A stretch of DNA of 64,000 bases from Liquidambar formosana (Eukaryota; Streptophyta; Magnoliopsida; Saxifragales; Altingiaceae), in NCBI GenBank assembly GCA_039720395.1, contig CM077832.1, positions 14,760,966 to 14,824,965 of the forward strand, given 5' to 3'. A program made the translations under genes and the position numbers. Positions 10,438 to 23,496 of the stretch are shown piece after piece (the stretch's first letter is position 1; the number at the start of each line of letters is the position of its first letter). The notes beneath the pieces are model-generated. The model was not told the DNA's origin. It did not search any database and worked only from the letters and a program-made list of their open reading frames with translations.

Positions 10438-13400
10438 CCTTTTTGTGGCTAGTACTTTCTTTGTTCTTGAGTATTTGCTGCTTTAATGCTTGCAAGGTTG
10501 CATCTATTTTACAAGTTTTTCCTTATACTTTCTGGTCGAAACATATGAAATGGGTGATTCTGGAAAATTCTAGTTTTCACTTGTCCATTTTATGTTGTTG
10601 TAGGCATTTATTGGCAATAGTGGTTTATGAAAGTTTGAGGATTTCTAGCTGCCCTTTGATTACTGCGATTGCTTTTATTTATTTATTTATTTATTGGTTT
10701 TTTTTTCCCACGGGGGGGGGGGGGGGGGGAGGGAATTTATTAGAGTACTGGATTTGACTGTTTTGTGTTATTTTTATTAATCAAATTGCTATTAATTTTT
10801 CCTAAATATTATTTTGCATGTGCTATTTTTCATCTTTCTCTATGGGTACTACATCTATTTTGGTTTACTGGTTTACTTTAAGGAGTTTTATAGTATTGTT
10901 AATTTATATAATTTTTCTGTTCATTTGTATCCTTTTAGGATATGAGAGGGAGGATGGCTCAGCAAATGAGGTTGATGTTGACTCGTCTGGTAGGATTTGG
11001 TTTTCCTTGCTAGAATTTTAAATATTTTTCTATATCATTGCTTGGATACGGCAACTTACATGCAGATTCTATAATTGTTCTTGATGAGAATGTAGCTACT
11101 ATCTTATTATGATTAAAATGGGTGACAAAACATATGCTTAATTCTGATGGGAACTCCCGAAGTATTGCTTCTTTTTGTGTATCATTTGATTTATCATCTT
11201 GGTTCCTTTTTACAACTTGTTTTATTGATGCCACTGATGCACTCAAAGGTTAACTCCTTGTCCTAGAAAGAGGTGAACGGATAATAGTGTTGTACTTGGG
11301 CTTGAAGAACTCTCTTCCCCTATTTTTAATTCTGTTCTTAGAATGTTAGTGATGAACTTTCTCAAAGTTTTTAAAAGCACAATGTAGAAGTTGGGTAATG
11401 TCATCATTCACATACTAAGGCTGTTAGAAGTTTTATTATGTAACCATTTATTAAACTCTTGTACCTAGGTCTGGTTGATTTTCCTTTTAGGAGACTAGGG
11501 CTAATGGGCTCTATTTTCTATTGTGGTCGTACTAACACTAATACTCATGAACCCATCAACATTCAGTAGTAAATCGGGTTAGGGCTTTAGTATTAGTATT
11601 AATAAGATGAGTGGCTTCTTTTGGACATAAATTTTAGTATTAATAAGATGAATGACCTTCTTTTTTTTTCTTTTTGTGTGTGTGGAGAATTATGCTATGT
11701 CATTCTGGAATATATATATTTTTCCACAACTAGGCCCGGACTTGAGAAAGATAGTTGCATCGGCTTGAAAACCAGGGAAAAAGTTAAAAAATTTTGGTAA
11801 ATTTTTGTAAACATGTATACTGAAAATGTTAAAAGGGGATTGTTTATTTTGTAAAACCCTACACACCTTGATTCAATTGAGGCATGCTGCGTGTCTCTAA
11901 TAGGCACAGCACATGTCTCATAATGGACCTAGCTACATGACTAATCCAAATTGTTGTGACCATCTCCAAGTCTGACACGTGGTTTACATGCCATGTGTCA
12001 ACTGATTCTCCTATTCTTGCCAACGTATGCCCCACATCGGCGAGTATGCCTACTCTTTGATGGATGCCTACTACTTTACGGATACATATATTGAATGGTT
12101 TCCTACCTTGACATTGGGATCCGTGGCTTGCAAGCCCTTTAGGTTGCATTTGGAGTGCTTTTAACACTGTACCTTGACACTTAATCCCTCTTTGGGTAGA
12201 AGGTAGGACTTAAAAGCTCAATTTTAGAGGAAAGTGACCTCGCCTCCTCTGGGTCTTGAGGATTCTTGCTTTGTGGCTGGAATGGAGGCTAGCCGAGGCA
12301 CAGGTCACTGGAGGTTACCTCCTGCCTGAGCCTATTTGAGAGCAAGTGGAGATGACGAGTCTCTGAAAACATGTTGCTCATTGGCAGTAGACCCACCACA
12401 AAAGGTGTTGTGCATGCATGCACCCATCACCTGGGCCACTGAAATGGTAGGTGAGCTTGCAGGTCTTGCACCTTGCACGTATGACCCATTGGTTCTAGGC
12501 ATGGAAGCCCAACCACCAACGTAGGCTTGAATTATTGAGATGGTTGGGGGGGAGGGGGGGGGGGGGGGGCCTTGCATGCATGCTGGTTGTTGGACCTTGA
12601 GCCATGATATTAGCTTGGGCTTGCAAAGTCGACCTACTAGGCTATCACCCAGTTGGATGACACTTTATCCTGTCATATATAAAGTCCAAAGGGCTTCATT
12701 TAGAAGGGATCAAGGACCAAATCTCTTGAGTTAGACCACAATAATTTGTTGGGCTAGAATTCTACGGTGGGCTGGAATTCATGTCTCAAGTGTTCTAAGA
12801 ATCAACTCAATGCCTTCTCCTCCTTCAATTTGCTTCTAGATTGCTCCACTATATCCTTGAGCAAGAATCCCTTTGCCACTTTGTCATTACACGTGGCTAA
12901 TCTCTCTTGAAACAACCATGAGTAAGTTCCTTTGTAAACAGGGATTATGTGTAGCTCAACTTCAAATCTTTATGATGAGGCTTTGCTGAGTTTGAGTTGT
13001 ATATGTACCCATGTAATGATTATAACATATATCCTCTTCTTGGACTGGTCATTTGAGCTTTTAAATTTTAATCCACATCTCAGTTGTTGCATCAATTAGT
13101 TTATCCTCTAGAGCAGAAACACGCCACATTGTGGACAGGTGGTCAGTAAAATTGATATGGAAAAGCTTACATTTATGTGAATGGAAACCACCTTATGTAT
13201 CTTTTGAGATGTATGGGTTTTGGAGATGGGCAGATGAAGCCACTGCCGTTTCTTGCGTTGTAGTTCTATTGAAGGGAAAAGAGGCAAATTCCAGTCTATG
13301 AGAGCTGAATGCGGATCTATAATCATGATTCATTAAGTGCTGCTCCATTCATGCACTATCTCTTCTTGAGCTTTCTCTATCCTTGTGAATGGTGTTTTCA

Positions 13401-16400
13401 GATGATGTATTTTGTTTTCTTTCTATATGCTTAATTGCTTAGAAATTGTCCCTTTTTTGGGTCGTGTAGTGATCTTTTAGGAAGGGAATGAATAGAATAA
13501 TATATGAACAATTTGTTGCATTCAAATTGTTCAGCTTTATCAGTCGTCACAGGCCGTGGACCTCATTGTTTATCTTGTAGTCTTTTTGGTACTCTATTGT
13601 TATTTCTCTTGTAATTTACAAGATGCTAAAAATATTCAGGACTTTACGTACTTTTCAAAAAAAACAAAAAAAACAAAAAAATGCAGTTCTTTATGTAATG
13701 ATTTTGCATTTTGATATAGTTTTTAATGGAATTTTTTTATACTTGTCAAAGAAGAAAATGAGAAAAATGAGAAATGGGCAATGGAAAAATGCGTGCAGAT
13801 TTTAGACCCTTAATGAATGACTTAGATTTGGCTGGGTACATTCAATTGTGTTAAGAGTCATCCCAGATACTCTGAGAAAGGTGTTTCTTTCTGTTAAGGT
13901 GTTAACATGAATTTGGATTTAATATATTGTTATGATCTAGAGATGGTGGACAACTTTGAGGGGAAAAGAAATGTTAAATCCAAGAGGACTTGAGAAAAGC
14001 ATGTGCAGGGTGGAGTGCTTTTTATGCCTTTTAACCTTTGCATGATTACAAGCTGTTTGTTAATTAGGATTGTGAGAGAAGAACACACATTCTGGTGCCA
14101 ATTATTCCACCTATTGTGGGTTAGTGGGTTAGTGTAAGTGTGTAACCCTACGAACAAGCACTTAATGAATATGCAACCTGGGGTTATGATAGGACTACTT
14201 AAATTTCATGGCCTAATTTGAAACTCACTTTTCCATTTTCTGACAAGACACAAATTGAAATCTTGTAATGCAAGTAGCAATAGGAGCAGAAATTATAGAA
14301 GATGGCAATTTTTCAGCAGGCAAGTCCAACGGGCCAGCCCCAAATAGTTGGATAAAGCTTGCTGGATTTGGTTCTGATTCAACAATCTCTTATCAAGAAT
14401 GGTAATGGCGATAGTGCCATAGTGCTATTTAAAATTTAGAAGAGAGTTTTGGGATGGATTTATGATGATGATGATGATGGATATTTTCTGGATGCTAATG
14501 CCGGAGTCATCAATCTTCCAAAATTAATTTCCCCTTTGTAAATTGAATAATTGATGATGATGTTGTTGCTGGATATTTACGAGAGTCTAATGCTAGAGCC
14601 ATCTATCTTTTGAATTGTTTTTATGTCTGAAATTGACGATCGATGTAGATCTTTGTGTATTCGTACGTTGGTCCCATCAATACAATGCTTAGGAATTACC
14701 TTATACAATATTTTTGCAATCATGGAATATTTTTCTTCCTGAAAATATATATAAAAAAGCCATTACCCATTGTTGGTCCCGCTAAGCTGGGTCTTAGCAG
14801 GGGTAAGCGGGATAGTTTCGTGACCTTTGTTTTTTAATATAAAGCGGCCTCTCAAGACTCAAACTTCTGCCTTCGCGCTTGGTCAACTGAGACTCTTTTT
14901 ATTGCAGTAGACAATGGCTCCTATTCTTGAAGTTTCACTAGGTAGAAAAATTATATTGTTTATTATGTTTCAAATGGGAAAAAAGTGTTTTTAATTAGTA
15001 TTAGGTTGATCGGTAATAAAGCATAACTTTTAGGAGAATGGGAACCACATTTACATTACTTATAGTTAAATCTGAAACTCAATGCTTAGAACATTTTTGT
15101 TCATTTCAAATTTGCTTATGCCACATTAAATAGGACAAAATGGATTCTAATGTATGCTACTACCTATCTATTGAATACTTAGTGAATGACAATATCACAA
15201 CTTGACTCGTTCACCTTGCTAAAATATTGCTCTTGTCAATGATAACATCATAACATTCAAATGTAAGTGTTTGTTCATACCTTATTGAAAAATATGAGTT
15301 TTTGTTCATTCTGGAAATAAATGTTTGACAACATAATGGAATGGCCAGGCTTACCAATAAATGAAGATGATGCTCTGCCTGAAATTGATAGAGAAAACCT
15401 TCTTGATAGTCAGTTACCTGGTAAACACCATGCTGAAATATTGGGGACACAATCTAATATCAAGATCAAGAAGGATTCAGTTCCAGCTGATGGTGCAGGC
15501 TGTATCTTGAAATGCAAATCAGTTTTTAAGTGCAGGCTGTGCCCCAGAATTGTCTGCTTGACGGAGGAAACTTTGAGGGCTCACCTTGAATCCAAGGTAA
15601 TACATTGTTGTGTGGCATATTTCTCTCTCTTCAAAATTCAATCATTATCTCAACTATTTGGTGTCAACAATGCAAACACTCTTCCATGGTTCTATTATTT
15701 ACAAAATTAAATCTTCAGTTAAAGAATCTAGTATTTAATCATTCCACTGCGATTCTGTCAATATGATTCTTCTTCATCCCTCTCTTCTTAAATTGTTCAG
15801 TTTACTTTGCTGCACTTTTAAAAATTTCTCTACTAAAAAAGAAGTATTTTTTAGTATAATTTTGTTCTTTTCTTTCGCCTCTTTTTATTTTGGGTTCAAA
15901 TTTGTACTTGAATATTATTTATTAAGAAAAGGATGTAAAGAACTACTTGTAATTACTAGGAAGTCAAAATGATAAATACACTTTGCACTTAAATGAATTC
16001 TTCACTGAATAAAAGTGAATGCTGCATTAAAGTACTTCCTTTTAATGTATCAAGGTGATGAGTGGAAGATTTTCTCACCTAGTTGTGCCAAGGTAGGTCA
16101 TTGACTCAAATGCTTAATGACAAGGTGGGTCAGTACACTCCTTCCTCACATTTTCTACTCCTATGAAGCAATTTTTATTTTTTTTTGAAATCCCTGGTAT
16201 TTGGTACTGTAAATAGATAATTCAAATGCAAATTGAGATGATCAAATTAGATAAAAGGCAATGCGAGTGTCATTTGAAACCTTTCTAAAAGATCCTGGAA
16301 ATCAGTGCTTTAGAATCATAACTTATAAGTATTATCAACTTTTGGGGTTCATGATGTATGCTTAAGTATTTAATTTAGTTTGTCAGGTTCATTGGAAAAC

Positions 16401-19400
16401 TCATCCGAATTTTATCCAGTGAGACCAAGATTAGGTAAAAACACGAGAAATGTAAATTTGATGAAGGGATTGCTCTACTCCCTTAGAAAATGTATGTGTG
16501 ATAAAGGGATTGTTATACTCCCTATTTTGTAAGGGTTAAGCAATGGAGGTTAATTGGTGTTTTAACTCTATGGGAAGTAGTTCAATTAGTCTTAACTATA
16601 ATTTAGATTCTGTGAAATGAACTACCCATTTTAAAGTGTAGTCATTTTGTTTTCCGAAACAATATTAGTGGTTGAGATTCCTTTGTAAGCTTTAGTTTTT
16701 GTAGATTTAAGTTATATATGTTATGTAACTTTTAAAAGTGTTTTATATAGAATGTTAATCCCCTATCTAGGTCAAGGTTTTAAAAACATGGTAAAGGTGT
16801 AACAGGACACAGATGTAACAGCATTATATAATGAGATGAGGTCGCTGCAGTCATGAATTTTTTTTAAGCTTGCACAACATGCCCCAAACTTAGTGATTCA
16901 TGTGTTGTCACTCCAAAATCCTATATATTAACGTTTTTAGGGAGTCTTAGTGAATTTTATTCAACCTAGTAACCCTTTTATGTATGATGCATAAGTCATA
17001 AATTTAGGATAATCTAATGATGTAGTCTTTACTAATTTTATAAGTGACATAATAATAACAATAATAATAATAACAGAAAATTAAAGAAATTAAAAATTAT
17101 TTTATTCTTGAAATTTTTAGGGTAAAATTTAGATGGATACCTTAGGGTAGCTGACTATTTTAGTATTTATCAATTACCATTCAAACAAAATTAAAATGAA
17201 ATTAAACATAAATCCAATTAGATCTAGAAATCATGATTATGAAACTACAGATTTATGATGTCTAGCTCGAAGTCTAACCTTCAAAGTTATAGATTTAGGG
17301 TTACATATCATAGATCTGACCAAAAATGAAGAGGGGAAAAAAGAGAGGAAAAATTCAAAAATTAACTGCAAAGATTTTGTTCATTGGTTTGAATCTAAGT
17401 TTTTGGCCTCAAATCCTTGAAGTACTCCCTCCGTTCCTAAATTATTGGCCTCATTTCCATTTTGGGATGTTTCAAAATTATTGTCACATTTTGTGGTGTT
17501 TATGGAGGGAAAGGAATACTAGAACTTTTGAGGGGTTTGAGAAGTCTATTATTGAACTCAAATCCTCGTTTCTCAAGTCTTTATTTTTGTGGTATTCAAG
17601 TCATACCAATACTTGTAATATTTCATTTCTTTATTTTGTGGACTCTTTTAAGCTATAGAGGGGTTAGTGCTTAGTCTTTGTATGTGGCTTATGTACATGG
17701 GCTTTGGCCCTTTTTGGTTTAATACGCATTTACCTTGTCAAAAAAAATTATTGTCACATTTCAAAAGTTAATGATTTTGTTCATTTCATTTCCTAAAATA
17801 CCCTTAAAAAGGTATTCTCTCTTTTCCAATGTTTTGTTCACTTGAGGGCAAAATTGGAATGTCAAAACTGTATTGATGTGCAAGCATTCAATATGTTTTC
17901 CTTAAAAAGCATGTTTTTTCAAAGGAGACGGTCAATTAGGAACGGAGGGAGTAGTTGTTTTAAGGTGTACATCTGGTGTAGAAGGATGGAAGAATGGAGA
18001 ATGAAGTGAAAAATCATGAGAAGTGGAACAAATGAGCTGCACTTAGAGTTTTTATACTGTTACGTTTTCAAAATGGCCGTTATGCACTGTTGCCGCTGTG
18101 ATCTTCTGTACACTTACCGTAAAGGCCAGTATGACGTAATGACCCCTTTTAAAACCATTATGTAACAACCGTAACATAATGCAACAGCCATCATTTAAAA
18201 CCCTGATCTAGGTAGGTGCAATATTTCTTTGTAAGATGAGCGTTATTCAATGTTTGAAGTGATTCCCCTCCCCCCTTCTCTTTTTTTCTTGGTTAAAATT
18301 ATGATGGTGATCTTGTACTAAAGAAATAATAGAAACAAGAAAAAAAAATCAGGTAATGCAAAGTATACAAGAATTAACCTATGTATACAAGATACAATTG
18401 TCCAAAAAGGCCAATTTTTTTTATCTTCCCTCCAGTAGAAGAGGGGAAGAAACAAGTGAAAAGGAACCTCAAGAAAGACTCCTTCAAAGTAGAAACATTT
18501 CAAGTGATTCTATATAATAATTAATTTATGTGATGCTGACATGTTGATGGTTGAAATTTTTATTCTGCCTGAGTTTCTAGAACACTAAATGAACATAATA
18601 ATGGAGCCCCCATCTGTGCTATATAAAGTACTAAATAAATATAAAATAAAGATTACAAAGGCTTATTCAAATGTTAGTAGGAATATGTGGCCACCTCTTG
18701 ACCTGCCAGGACATGTTAAGTTTTTAGTCTACTGTTCATATTTATATATCCATCCTTTTCAATTTGGAAAATTCAATCAACTATTTGAAGTTGAACTTTC
18801 ATGCTTAAAACAATGTTTTTATTAGTTAAATGGTTTAATTTGAAGGTTTCATTTGTCAAACTCCCCCAACTTTTCTTGAAAGAAAGTATCCTTGCAATGC
18901 ATTTTTAATTTAAATGATCATCCTCGCTGTAATTTAATTATGACATAACTAACTAGTAATAACCTAGATCTCAATTTGTAGAACAGTTTTTACTTTTGTC
19001 CATAGGTTTAGAGCTTCAACACTTCACACATACAAGGCTTGTCATACTGGAACAGCTGCCAGTCTAGTTTTGATGGTCGTTAGTGAGTTTTACTTTGATG
19101 TGCAATTATTTTGTGTACTTTGAGTGATGCAAACTTCCAAGCGACTTCTAATGCTTAAAATAAATTCATCACCCATCATGGCCGTGTCAATGTTGTCACA
19201 TTACATGCAGGCTAAAAAGAACTTTCTTCTTATCAAAAAAAGAAGATGAGAACTCTCTAGAAAAAAAACTTGCAATTTGCAACTAATATATCCATGAGAT
19301 AGTCCAAGGTAGTGTTTACATAGCATGAATATTAATAGAATCTTATTTGCGCCTAAGGTTTCTTTCTTTCTAGAGAATTGTATTTGGACTTAAGGCCCCT

Positions 19401-22400
19401 CCTTTAAAAAGAAATCTGCAATTATCATGGCGAAGGGCATGAGGTAATTTGACACCTTAGAGGCCCAATCCTTATCTTCTCTGTACCTTGAAGCTCCAAC
19501 GCCTGCCTGGGCCGGTGGCAGGTCCAATGAGTCCTAATTAGGACTCAGTGCGGGCTAGGGAACTTAAACATGCCACCCTGACCCATTCTTTTGGGATAGC
19601 TTGAGGGTCTTGGATTGGTGGCTAGAGTAAGGGCTAACTGAGCTAGTTGAGTGACTCAGCGCATAAATAGGACAACGCGCCTTCTGCCTCAGTCACCAAA
19701 GGGGGGGACGAGGCCCATATTGTCCATTGGACATAAGCGACACATAATAAAGGCTCTTTGAATAGACTCATGGGCCTATAGCACTGAAAGCTCATGAGCC
19801 ACTGTAAGTGAAGGTCTCCCATTGGTTATTCAACCAATAAAATGCCGCCACATGGGAGGCCTGGATTTCTATATAAAGGCCATCCATGGCTCTTTTGAAG
19901 GATCCACAGTTTGAAACTCAAAAGGAGCAAGAGCATTCCCACTCTCTGAATCCTCTCTTTACTGCCACTCCTCAGAAGTCGTCCCCTAGTTGCCTTGCTC
20001 TCCCCTCTGCAACACCCTTTTGCTATCTCAGCAACTTGGACGTCACTAACTCAAATAGTTCACCTCTTACTCCTCTAGAAAAACCTATATATCAACAGGT
20101 AAGAAACAAATCTTGCCCAAGACAAATAGATTTTAATACCTCAAATATTTTTGTTTGTGTGAATCCATTGCCATTCGTCTGCTAAGAGTTTCTTCAAATG
20201 TCATCTAACTTTATTCAAACCACCCAATTTCCTTGACATACTTGTCTGGACGGCAGTTAATAATCGACACATGGTAGTTCTTCCACAGCATGAAGATAGA
20301 ATGTAGGTTCAAACTGATTTTCAGCAACTTGATACTTATCGAATTGTGAAGATAAATCTTGTTTATCATTTGGTTGATTAGGCAAAATGTGTGATTTTGA
20401 AGCTTGTGTTGAAGAGGAAGTAGTGTCCATAGGAATGCAATTGTTGTTTCGATATCTTCTTGGTCTTTCATTCATATACCGACCGATCTAGCTCAAAATC
20501 AAACACACAGAATTAAACTAGATTCCGGACCAAAAAAAAAAAAAAAAGTTAACAAAGATCTCCCAAAAAATAATATTGACAAAAGTGATAAAAATTTAAA
20601 AATTTGAATTCAAATTGAAGATAAAAATTGCTACTAAGTGGTTAAGGGGAGAGAGAGAATGAGAAGGTAGGTTTTTTTTTTTTGGTAAACAATGAGAAGG
20701 TAGTTATAATCGAGAGAAACCCTTTCCATTATCTTAAATGACCACTTTAATCCTATTTTTTTCATTCATCTTAAAAACTTATGAGGGCCTTTTGGTATTT
20801 GAGTATTTCACCCTGTACATGCAACCAAAGTTGCAAATGCTCTCTATATTAGTATAGATTATAAGGAGAAATAAGGGAAGACTAAGATGGTAATTTTATT
20901 GGATTTATCTATGAAGGTTTACAATTCAGATATAAGGGAAATAAGGGTCTACTTGGGATTTAGTCTCCTAAAGGGGTCCAGGATCACTCTGCTTTTATGA
21001 TAGATATTTCGGGAATCACTAACACAAGGAGGGGAATCACTGAGCTTGCAAATAGAGTCTAAAAAGCACTCATCAATGAAAAATCTCTGGAAAACTCTCT
21101 CTCTCTCTCCACTTTGTACTAGACTTAAATAGAACTATAAAATACACAATTGAAAGAACGAAATCCCCTATTAATTAAATCTCTAGTTTATGGAAACTCT
21201 CTTCAAGCTCTTGGAATCATAACTTAAACTTTTAGAAGCACACCTTGACTTATTGGATATCTTTGTATGAGGAATTCTTGAAGGAATTAGACTCTAGAAG
21301 AATTCTTCATGGTGAATAAACAAAGAAGTTTGGACTGGGATGGATTGATGAATCAGTCCTCAAACGACTCAAGAGACTTTTTGAGAATGGGGGAAAGATG
21401 AAAGTGATGGAATGCCATTTTATCACGGATTCTGAAAGTTCAGATAATTTAGTTTATCAACAGCACAATGAGCCTTGCAAGGTTGGACGATTGAATAGAG
21501 GTGGCGAAAGCCTTGTTACTCCTAGATGTGTCCTTGAATTTTTCTATTGGGTAAAAGTATGTTAATGAAGTGTGGTGTAACATCATTCCAGTGGACAACA
21601 TGCCATGGTTAGCTTGGGCATCCATGGAAGTTGGATAAAAATGTTTTTAAAACTGATCGGGAATATACTTACGAGTTCAAATGAATTAAAAGACTATCAA
21701 GTTGTTTCTGAAGAATGAAAGGGAAAACTGAAGGAAAGTTGCACTTGCTAAAAGCGCGAAGGAATTATAACTGAAGAGGATTATAATTTTCAACACTACT
21801 TTATGAAAGAGCAGCCCATTAAACGAGGGAGTTCTTTCAAAGGCGAAGTGATTGATGTGGACTGCCAAGCAACTTCTAATGCACCCCTGAACTCCACAGC
21901 TCTACTAAGGTCTAGCACATGAAGCCCATTAGATCCTATTAGTCAACTGCACGATCTTATCTAGCATTAAGTATGTCTAGTCATTCTTTATAAAAAAAAA
22001 AGTGTCTAGTTATAAGATATTAATTTATGAGTTTATGGAGTCACAATGATGTATTTATTATGTTCCTAGTTTCCATATGGTTCACATATTTAAACCTCTC
22101 ATTTGAAATGAAATGGAAAAATCTAGCTTGCTGCCAAATTTTCTATACTCTCAACTTGTCTTGCTGAGGCTTCGGTGAGTAATTTTCCAAAGAGTCAACT
22201 GTTGGTCTGGTCAAGTGATTTCCAGATTATCACCTTTAATAGACTTGAAACCATTTTAGTTTCTATTCCTCCTTTGCTGCATCATCGAGTCAATGTGATA
22301 TGTCTCAGGACATCTCATTTACTTGCTTCAGTCTTTTTATTTTTATTATTTAAATAACTGCACTTTATTGCTGAAAAAGTGCTTGTTTCATAAGTTTTGA

Positions 22401-23496
22401 AGTTCTCCAATTTGACCTTAGAATAATTTAGTGCGGGAATATTTTATTTTCATCACTTGTTTTTTCTTTGGTAATTATCCACTTGATCAGTTGGAGTATG
22501 TTTTCTTTTTCTCTTTTCCTACTCTCTGTACTTAATTACTTATAGTCCTTTATTACTAACTCCCAATCAAAAATGAGTGCGACACTGGATTGCTGGAGAC
22601 TTCTTTAAAAGTAACTAGTGCTTCTTGTGGTAGTTTAAGAAATTTCAAGCTGGAAAAGACAAGGAAAAACCACATCAAATCCAGTCACTACCGTTCTGTA
22701 TTTATCCCTCTAAGCTTCTTCTCAGGATTACAAACATAACTCATAATTCCTGCTTTGAAGCTTTCAGCATAAGATTTTTGCAACTTTTGTCAAAAACTGC
22801 ACTTTTTCTTAACCTTTTCAACAGGGCAAGACAATCCTCACATGAACTGTGGAACTTACAGGCTTTCCAAGAATTAGCCTTTAAGATGAAGAATAGACTG
22901 TTAGCAGACTGATTGCCAGTACCCAGTTCTATGTAGGTTTTGCATTTGTGACTCAATTTGTACTCATTGTTGTAGAGACATGCTCGATCTGAGAAATTGT
23001 TGGAAGAAGGGAGGCTGAAGCTCATGCTCAACAGTGATGGCGAAATTGAGGAAGGCGAAGTGAACTATGCAGAGCAGCACTCAGACATTGTATCTCCCAC
23101 ACAGGTTTGTTCATCGTTAATTAGAATTTCATTAGAAAGGTGTAAATATACTGAAGGTCTGATGTCTGCATGAATAAACTAATTTTACTCTGCTGAACTG
23201 TAACAGGATGAAGGTAAGAAAAAGAAAAATAGCGGGCGGCAGCGACAGAGGGATAGGTCAAGAAGGAAGGTATTACTCATAGTGAATGGGTGTGCCCTTT
23301 TTTTTTTCAAACAAAAATTCAATTTAATTAATTTATATTTTTTTATACAAAAATTTCTTCCCAGTTATTATAATTATGTATTATCCATCAAATGCCTTAA
23401 TGTGAAATGCAGAAAATTGGAAATAATTCGAAGTTGGGAAAAGCGAGGCATTTGACAGAGAACCCAGCTAAGAAACGGCGTAAAAGTGAGAACTGA
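10201..23496 (+). CDS. Nuclear C2H2 (U1/matrin-type) zinc-finger protein, six coding exons, 247 aa
   Basis: Coding exons are 10201-10369, 10939-10989, 15349-15596, 22976-23104, 23207-23269 and 23413-23496 (stop TGA). All junctions are GT-AG and all phases agree, giving 247 residues. The N-terminus is Ser- and acid-rich (about 20-55). A single finger has Cys135, Cys138, His152 and His158: C-x2-C-x13-H-x5-H, the long His spacing of U1-like or zf-met fingers that bind RNA or nuclear complexes. It is split by an intron of 7.4 kb just before the last His. After it come an acidic S-D-G-E-I-E-E-G-E stretch and two basic clusters (about 202-220 and near the C-terminus, K-K-R-R-K) that look like nuclear localisation signals. 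It resembles a conserved plant protein of unknown role; I do not know a symbol. The third coding exon has a weak acceptor (GGCCAG), so an extra small exon in the 4.4-kb intron before it is possible. It runs tail-to-tail with ASF1. Confidence 0.82.
10405..10434. repeat. (CT)n microsatellite at start of an intron
   Basis: About fifteen CT units begin some 35 nt after the donor at 10370 of the zinc-finger gene. Nearby, 10712-10729 is a run of 18 G. Confidence 0.9.
11880..12740. other. GC-richer intronic segment, unclassified
   Basis: This part of the 4.4-kb intron is clearly less AT-rich than its surroundings. It contains CCCCACATCGGC near 12031, close to the USE motif, and a run of 16 G at 12554-12569. 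Short ORFs here have no recognisable domain. It is probably an old repeat; I cannot place it. Confidence 0.4.
14760..14905 (-). repeat. Possible SINE remnant
   Basis: On the minus strand CTCAGTTGACC resembles an A-box. About 20 nt further on, AGTTTGAGTCTTG resembles a B-box. The order and spacing are tRNA-like. No target duplication or clear tail was found, so the call is weak. Confidence 0.35.
17425..17951. mobile_element. Stowaway-type MITE (Tc1/mariner) split by a LINE tail
   Basis: The ends are CTCCCTCCGTTCCTAA and its complement TTAGGAACGGAGGGAG, the classic Stowaway terminal repeat. A TA duplication lies at 17423-17424 and 17952-17953. Without the inserted LINE tail and one duplication copy the MITE would be about 257 bp, a normal size. 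It lies in the 7.4-kb intron of the zinc-finger gene. Confidence 0.88.
17492..17743 (+). mobile_element. L1 LINE 3' tail inserted in the MITE
   Basis: A 5'-truncated L1 tail encodes C-L-W-R-E-R-N-T-R-T-F-E-G, the C-terminal signature of plant L1 ORF2. It then has a 3'UTR ending in AATACGCATTTACCTTGTC and a short A-run. The flanks are an exact 18-bp target duplication, AAAATTATTGTCACATTT, at 17474-17491 and 17744-17761; the tail merges with it. It is sense to the host gene. Confidence 0.85.
19390..20190 (+). other. Possible solo LTR remnant, undefined ends
   Basis: A less AT-rich block contains a CCAAT-like box (near 19821-19840) and a TATATAAAGGCC box near 19872, followed by a CT- and C-rich stretch. 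That looks like the promoter and R region of an LTR. I could not find matching LTR ends or a target duplication. It lies in the 7.4-kb intron of the zinc-finger gene. Confidence 0.25.

Noticed and set aside
20211..20475. Two overlapping minus-strand ORFs in the 7.4-kb intron
   Set aside because: No recognisable domain and no conserved motif; possibly retroelement debris but not supportable.
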